A DNA stretch of 64,000 nt, from NCBI GenBank assembly GCA_000972765.1, contig CP011265.1, forward strand, positions 2,093,501-2,157,500, written 5' to 3'. The notes beneath the pieces are model-generated. The model did no database searches, was not told the DNA's origin, and saw only the letters and a program-made list of their open reading frames with translations. Positions 59,401 through 64,000 of the stretch are shown one piece after another. Position 1 is the first letter of the stretch; each line of letters opens with the position of its first letter. The DNA comes from Verrucomicrobia bacterium IMCC26134. GTDB lineage: Bacteria; Verrucomicrobiota; Verrucomicrobiia; Opitutales; Opitutaceae. Made by a program: the position numbers and the translations under genes.

Positions 59401-60960
59401 ATGACCATGACTTGGCTTGCACGCCTCCATCCCGAGACGTCCTGGGCCCATCTCGCCACCACTGATTTCGCCGCCTGCGCCGCCCTTCCCGGCGCGCTCG
59501 CCGTGCTGCCCGTGCACGGCTACGCGGACCATGGCATGGGGCTGAGTCTGGATGCCGAGGAGGCGCTCGCCTCCCGGTTGCTCACCGAGGCCTGCGCGCA
59601 GTCATCGGCCCACTGCGCACCGTGCGTGTTGCCACCGCTCCGTTTCGGCCCCGCCCCCTCACCGGCTTGCACGTGGTTCGGCCTCCCGCTCGATAACGCG
59701 CATGCCGTCGTGCGCGAGCTCGCCCGGGGCGTGCGCTTTGCCGGTTTTTCCAAGCTGCTTTTGTTCTCCAGCAGCCCTTGGCACAAAGAGTGGCTCGATG
59801 CCGTCGCGGTGGATATCCGGGTGGAAACCGGCCTCACCGTTTATCGGGTTCACCTCGGTTCGCTGGGCTTCGATTTCCATCCCGCCGCCCCCGCTGCCCA
59901 GCGCCTCATCGCCCAGGCCGCGGTCTCGCTCGTGCTGGGTCATCCGCCGGTCGAGTCCCGCCCGCAACTCTCGACCGACGAGGAATTCCGCCCCGGTCGC
60001 TGGACCAATCCGCCCCCGCTGCCCGCCGGCCCCATCACGCCTGAAACCGCCGCCAGCGCCACCGGGTTGATGAGCGCCGCCGCCGGGCGCCTTGCCCGGC
60101 TCTTAAGCGAAGCGGCCTGGCATGGGCACCCTCCCGCCTCGCGCTGCGCGCGCACGCCCCACCTCGCCCATACCTCGCTGGAGCCAGCCCCTCTCTGGCG
60201 GCCTTACGGCGCGCGTATGCTGGGCGCACTCGATGCCTCCGCGCTCAGCGCCGCCGCCAGCCGGCCAGGCGCCCTCGCCATCCTCCCCACCGCCGCCATC
60301 GAGCAACACGGACCGCACCTGCCTGTCGGCGTTGACGCCATGATCGGCCAAGGTCTCTTAGCCCGCGCGCTGGAGCAGTTGCCTCACGATTGCCCGGTCT
60401 TCGTAGCGCCGCCGCTGCTCGTCGGGAAAAGCACCGAGCACGCTGATTTCCCCGGCACCCTCAGTCTCAGCACCGCGACTTTTTCCGCCATGGTCCGCGC
60501 GCAGGTGGACCAGCTTCGCGGACTCGGTTTTCAACGCATCGCGTTCTGGAACACCCATGGCGGCAACAGCGCGGTGCTCGTGCCGCTCATCCGCGAATTA
60601 CAAAGCCTCCCTGGCCTGCGAATCGGTATGCTTCAGCACGGCTTCAAACCCGAACAGAGTCCGCAGGAAGCCGCCTGCGGTTTCCACGCCGGAGAGTGGG
60701 AAACCGCCCTCATGCTGGCCCTCGCTCCGGTCCTCGTGAATCAAGCCCGGGCTTCCTGCCATTACCCGGCCCGACTTGAAGACGCGGGCGAACTGCGTCC
60801 CGTAGGCGCTGCCCTCACCTTTGGCTGGAGCACGCGAGACATCGCTCCGGCGGGCGTGATCGGTGACGCGACGCTCGCCACCACCGCGCATGGCGAGGCC
60901 TGGGTCGCCGCCACCGCTAACGCCCTCGCCGGTCGCATCGCCGCCCTCGCCCGCCCCTAG
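59401..60960 (+). CDS. double-domain creatininase family protein
   Basis: 519 residues, about twice the length of a creatininase (240-260). The C-terminal half (about 275-519) is canonical: AAIEQHGPHLPVGVD with E301, H303, H306 and D312, FWNTHGGN with H386, and GFHAGEWETAL with E432, all metal ligands or active-site residues. The N-terminal half (about 10-230) follows the same fold outline (GALAVLPVHGYADHGMGLSLDAEEALASRLL, VVRELARGVRFAGFSKLLLF) but lacks the Glu ligand and the N-T-H-G-G-N motif, so it is probably a degenerate, non-catalytic copy. Creatininase-type enzymes hydrolyse cyclic amides, for example creatinine or formamidopyrimidines in flavin-like cofactor synthesis. Divergent from the photolyase operon. 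Confidence 0.88.
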   Translation: MTMTWLARLHPETSWAHLATTDFAACAALPGALAVLPVHGYADHGMGLSLDAEEALASRLLTEACAQSSAHCAPCVLPPLRFGPAPSPACTWFGLPLDNAHAVVRELARGVRFAGFSKLLLFSSSPWHKEWLDAVAVDIRVETGLTVYRVHLGSLGFDFHPAAPAAQRLIAQAAVSLVLGHPPVESRPQLSTDEEFRPGRWTNPPPLPAGPITPETAASATGLMSAAAGRLARLLSEAAWHGHPPASRCARTPHLAHTSLEPAPLWRPYGARMLGALDASALSAAASRPGALAILPTAAIEQHGPHLPVGVDAMIGQGLLARALEQLPHDCPVFVAPPLLVGKSTEHADFPGTLSLSTATFSAMVRAQVDQLRGLGFQRIAFWNTHGGNSAVLVPLIRELQSLPGLRIGMLQHGFKPEQSPQEAACGFHAGEWETALMLALAPVLVNQARASCHYPARLEDAGELRPVGAALTFGWSTRDIAPAGVIGDATLATTAHGEAWVAATANALAGRIAALARP

Positions 60961-61024
60961 CCGCCACGAGCCCCCCTGCTTTTCCCGCTTCCCTCCCCTC
61001 TCGTTCCGTCTCCCTCTTTCAACC

Positions 61025-62713
<1,689 letters not shown>

Positions 62714-62909
62714 GGCTGTCATGCCCGAGCCGCGCCCGCCTTCCCTGCCCCCTGGGAACGCCGAGCTCCAGCTCGGATCTGTCTCCCTGATCCGTCCCGC
62801 CTTCGCCCTCATTTGCGTCCGGGAATAAACCGCACCCGCTCCCTGCGCCCAACGCGCCCAACGCCCTTGCCCGCTCCCGGCACCTCATAGTTATGCCCTG
62901 CCCTCCCGG

Positions 62910-62942
62910 GACACAGAGTAACCTATTAGGTTACTTTGTCTT
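62910..62942. promoter_or_regulatory. imperfect palindrome 1 upstream of msrA
   Basis: The right arm TAGGTTACTTTGTCTT (62927-62942) pairs with the left arm 62910-62925 with three mismatches in 16, around a single central T at 62926. The inner core AGTAACCTA-T-TAGGTTACT is perfect. The right arm is identical to that of palindrome 2, including the following CC, and the centres are 79 bp apart. Confidence 0.6.
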
Positions 62943-62988
62943 CCGGCAAACGGCCCATCTCACAAGCGTAATTCGCCATCGCGACCCC

Positions 62989-63021
62989 AAGACAAAGTAA
63001 CCTAATAGGTTACTTTGTCTT
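62989..63021. promoter_or_regulatory. perfect 33-bp palindrome 2 upstream of msrA
   Basis: AAGACAAAGTAACCTA (62989-63004), central A (63005), and TAGGTTACTTTGTCTT (63006-63021) form a perfect inverted repeat of 16 plus 1 plus 16 bases. Such length and perfection exceed chance in a GC-rich genome. It lies 85 bp before the msrA start. It could be a repressor operator (TetR- or MarR-like dimers), a transcribed hairpin, or a short mobile or REP-like element; the sequence does not decide between these. Confidence 0.65.
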
Positions 63022-63106
63022 CCCACCGCTTTCCTGAAAGCGATGAGCGATTTAGCCCCCTTATTGCTTTCGGGAATAAAGCGCGCAGGTTTGCGCCCCC
63101 AAGATC

Positions 63107-63754
63107 ATGCGCCTTCCGTCTCCTTTCACCCGCCTGCTCCCGTTCCTCACCCTCTGCACCCTCGCCATGACCGCCTGCGCCGACTCCTCCTCCGATCCCG
63201 TCAAACCCGCCGCCCCCGTCGTCATTCCTGCCAACGCCGAGACCCTCATCCTCGGCGGCGGTTGTTTCTGGTGCGTCGAGGCCGCCTACGAACTCGTCCC
63301 CGGCGTGCTCGCCGCCGAGAGCGGCTACGCCGGCGGCACTCGCCCCAACCCGTCCTACGAGCAGGTCTGCACCGGCGCCTCCGGTCACGCCGAGGTGGTC
63401 AAGATCACCTTCGACCCCGCCAAGGTCACCCGCGCCCAGTTGGTCGACTTTTTCTGGGATATCCACGACCCCACCACCCTCAACCGCCAGGGCAACGACG
63501 AGGGCAGCCAGTATCGCTCGGTGATCTACTATGCCAACGAAGCCGAACACGCGCTCCTCCTCGCCTCCCGCGACCGCGCCTCCTCCGCTTGGGGCGGCAA
63601 GATCGTGACCGAGATTTCAGCGCTTCCCGCCTTCTATCCCGCCGAAGCCTATCATCAGGATTACTACCGCCACAACCCCTCCGCGGGCTACTGCCGAGTC
63701 GTCATTAAACCCAAGATCGATAAGCTTAAAAAAGCACCGTTGGTGAATCCCTAG
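63107..63754 (+). CDS. msrA: peptide-methionine (S)-S-oxide reductase, lipoprotein-like
   Basis: 215 residues. MsrA repairs oxidised methionine using thiol reductants. The catalytic motif GGGCFWCVE with nucleophile Cys53 is intact, followed by [53 protein letters not shown] and [11 protein letters not shown], all standard. The N-terminus is a signal sequence ending MTAC (Cys24), with ADSSSDP after it, which looks like a lipobox; the enzyme would then be anchored to a membrane facing the periplasm, unlike the cytosolic E. coli enzyme. No MsrB gene or domain is adjacent within the window. Two palindromes precede it. Confidence 0.96.
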   Translation: MRLPSPFTRLLPFLTLCTLAMTACADSSSDPVKPAAPVVIPANAETLILGGGCFWCVEAAYELVPGVLAAESGYAGGTRPNPSYEQVCTGASGHAEVVKITFDPAKVTRAQLVDFFWDIHDPTTLNRQGNDEGSQYRSVIYYANEAEHALLLASRDRASSAWGGKIVTEISALPAFYPAEAYHQDYYRHNPSAGYCRVVIKPKIDKLKKAPLVNP

Positions 63755-63810
63755 ATTTTTTTGACCACTCGACTGTTTTGGCCCGCTTTACGCTCTTTTT
63801 ACGGGGACGC

Positions 63811-64000
63811 ATGAACATCCCCGCCAAACCCAAAGGAAAACACACCGCCACCAAGCCCATTTCCGTCGGTCTGAGCTGCTGGTTTTGGGAACGAGGCCAC
63901 ACCCAGAAAATCCAAACCCTCGGGGCACGGATCGGCGTAAACCTGCAAATCACCGAGCATATTCACGGACTGCGGCGAGATATACAGTGTCAGGTCACGG
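63811..64000 (+). CDS. hypothetical protein, 5' part only
   Basis: An open frame from the ATG at 63811 reaches the window edge (63 codons). It reads MNIPAKPKGKHTATKPISVG and LSCWFWERGHTQKIQTLGAR, a basic, soluble-looking start with no signal peptide. No family is recognised from this fragment, and the reality of the gene rests only on the open frame and its position 56 bp after msrA. Confidence 0.4.
   Translation, partial: MNIPAKPKGKHTATKPISVGLSCWFWERGHTQKIQTLGARIGVNLQITEHIHGLRRDIQCQVT

Larger units (their letters stand above)
62714..63106. other. gene-free spacer upstream of msrA with hairpin and two palindromes
   Basis: 393 bases. The first part holds a small hairpin CCGAGC-TCCA-GCTCGG (62761-62776), possibly the ettA transcript end although no T run follows. 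The second part holds two related palindromes (62910-62942 and 62989-63021), listed separately. The region near 63060-63100 should contain the msrA promoter or ribosome site; no clear boxes are seen. Confidence 0.5.

Overview
The window looks like a chromosomal piece of a high-GC Verrucomicrobiota bacterium, most likely of the Opitutaceae type. This is inferred from gene content: a passenger protein with autotransporter-associated beta-strand (PATR) repeats, a pseudopilin carrying the H-X9-DG motif, a GbsR/MarR regulator heading a polysaccharide locus, a huge secreted protein whose C-terminal region resembles those of other verrucomicrobial surface proteins, and characteristic intergenic inverted repeats. 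No rRNA, tRNA, CRISPR array, transposase or prophage was recognised.

Layout. 1-4420 (minus): a truncated giant PATR surface protein and the pseudopilin gene upstream of it. 4663-9933: an AraC regulator divergent from a deoxyribose/acetaldehyde module (deoC, a full aldehyde dehydrogenase, a half-length non-catalytic aldehyde dehydrogenase), then a cupin protein ending at a strong terminator. 9968-41005: a roughly 31-kb exopolysaccharide locus split by a divergent promoter region at about 17.4 kb. Its left arm (minus) carries an O-antigen ligase/polymerase-like protein, a polyprenyl-phosphate sugar transferase, a beta-barrel outer-membrane protein, a Wza-like export protein and a Wzc-like tyrosine autokinase. 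Its right arm (plus) carries GbsR, the Wzm/Wzt ABC exporter pair, about fifteen glycosyltransferases, a tandem pair of sugar-transfer-associated ATP-grasp proteins, two left-handed-helix acyltransferases and a second polymerase-like membrane protein. Most right-arm genes overlap by ATGA and are probably translationally coupled. No nucleotide-sugar biosynthesis gene and no Wzx flippase were found in the locus.

41053-45025: an orphan FecR-domain protein, an AraC regulator divergent from a Gfo/Idh/MocA oxidoreductase, and a YugP-type zinc metallopeptidase. 45347-49954 (minus): a 1535-residue secreted repeat protein combining InlB-type B-repeats, three phage tail-collar domains, a fibronectin III domain and four near-identical IPT/TIG domains. 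50291-51620: a CtaG-type oxidase assembly protein and a cytochrome b562-like protein. 51978-59311 (minus): a light-repair operon with a classical photolyase, an iron-sulfur (6-4)-type photolyase, a 54-residue DUF2256 zinc-ribbon-like protein, a TIGR01777 epimerase with an SRPBCC domain, two FAD oxidoreductases, and then ndk. 59401-64000 (plus): a double creatininase-domain protein, the ABC-F ATPase EttA, a regulatory-looking spacer with two large palindromes, a lipoprotein-type MsrA, and the start of an unidentified gene.

The most novel-looking items are the tandem ATP-grasp genes inside the mixed ABC/Wzc/Wzy polysaccharide locus, the 33-bp perfect palindrome and its imperfect partner upstream of msrA, the split ALDH16-like enzyme, the half-degenerate double creatininase, and the tail-collar/InlB/IPT surface protein.
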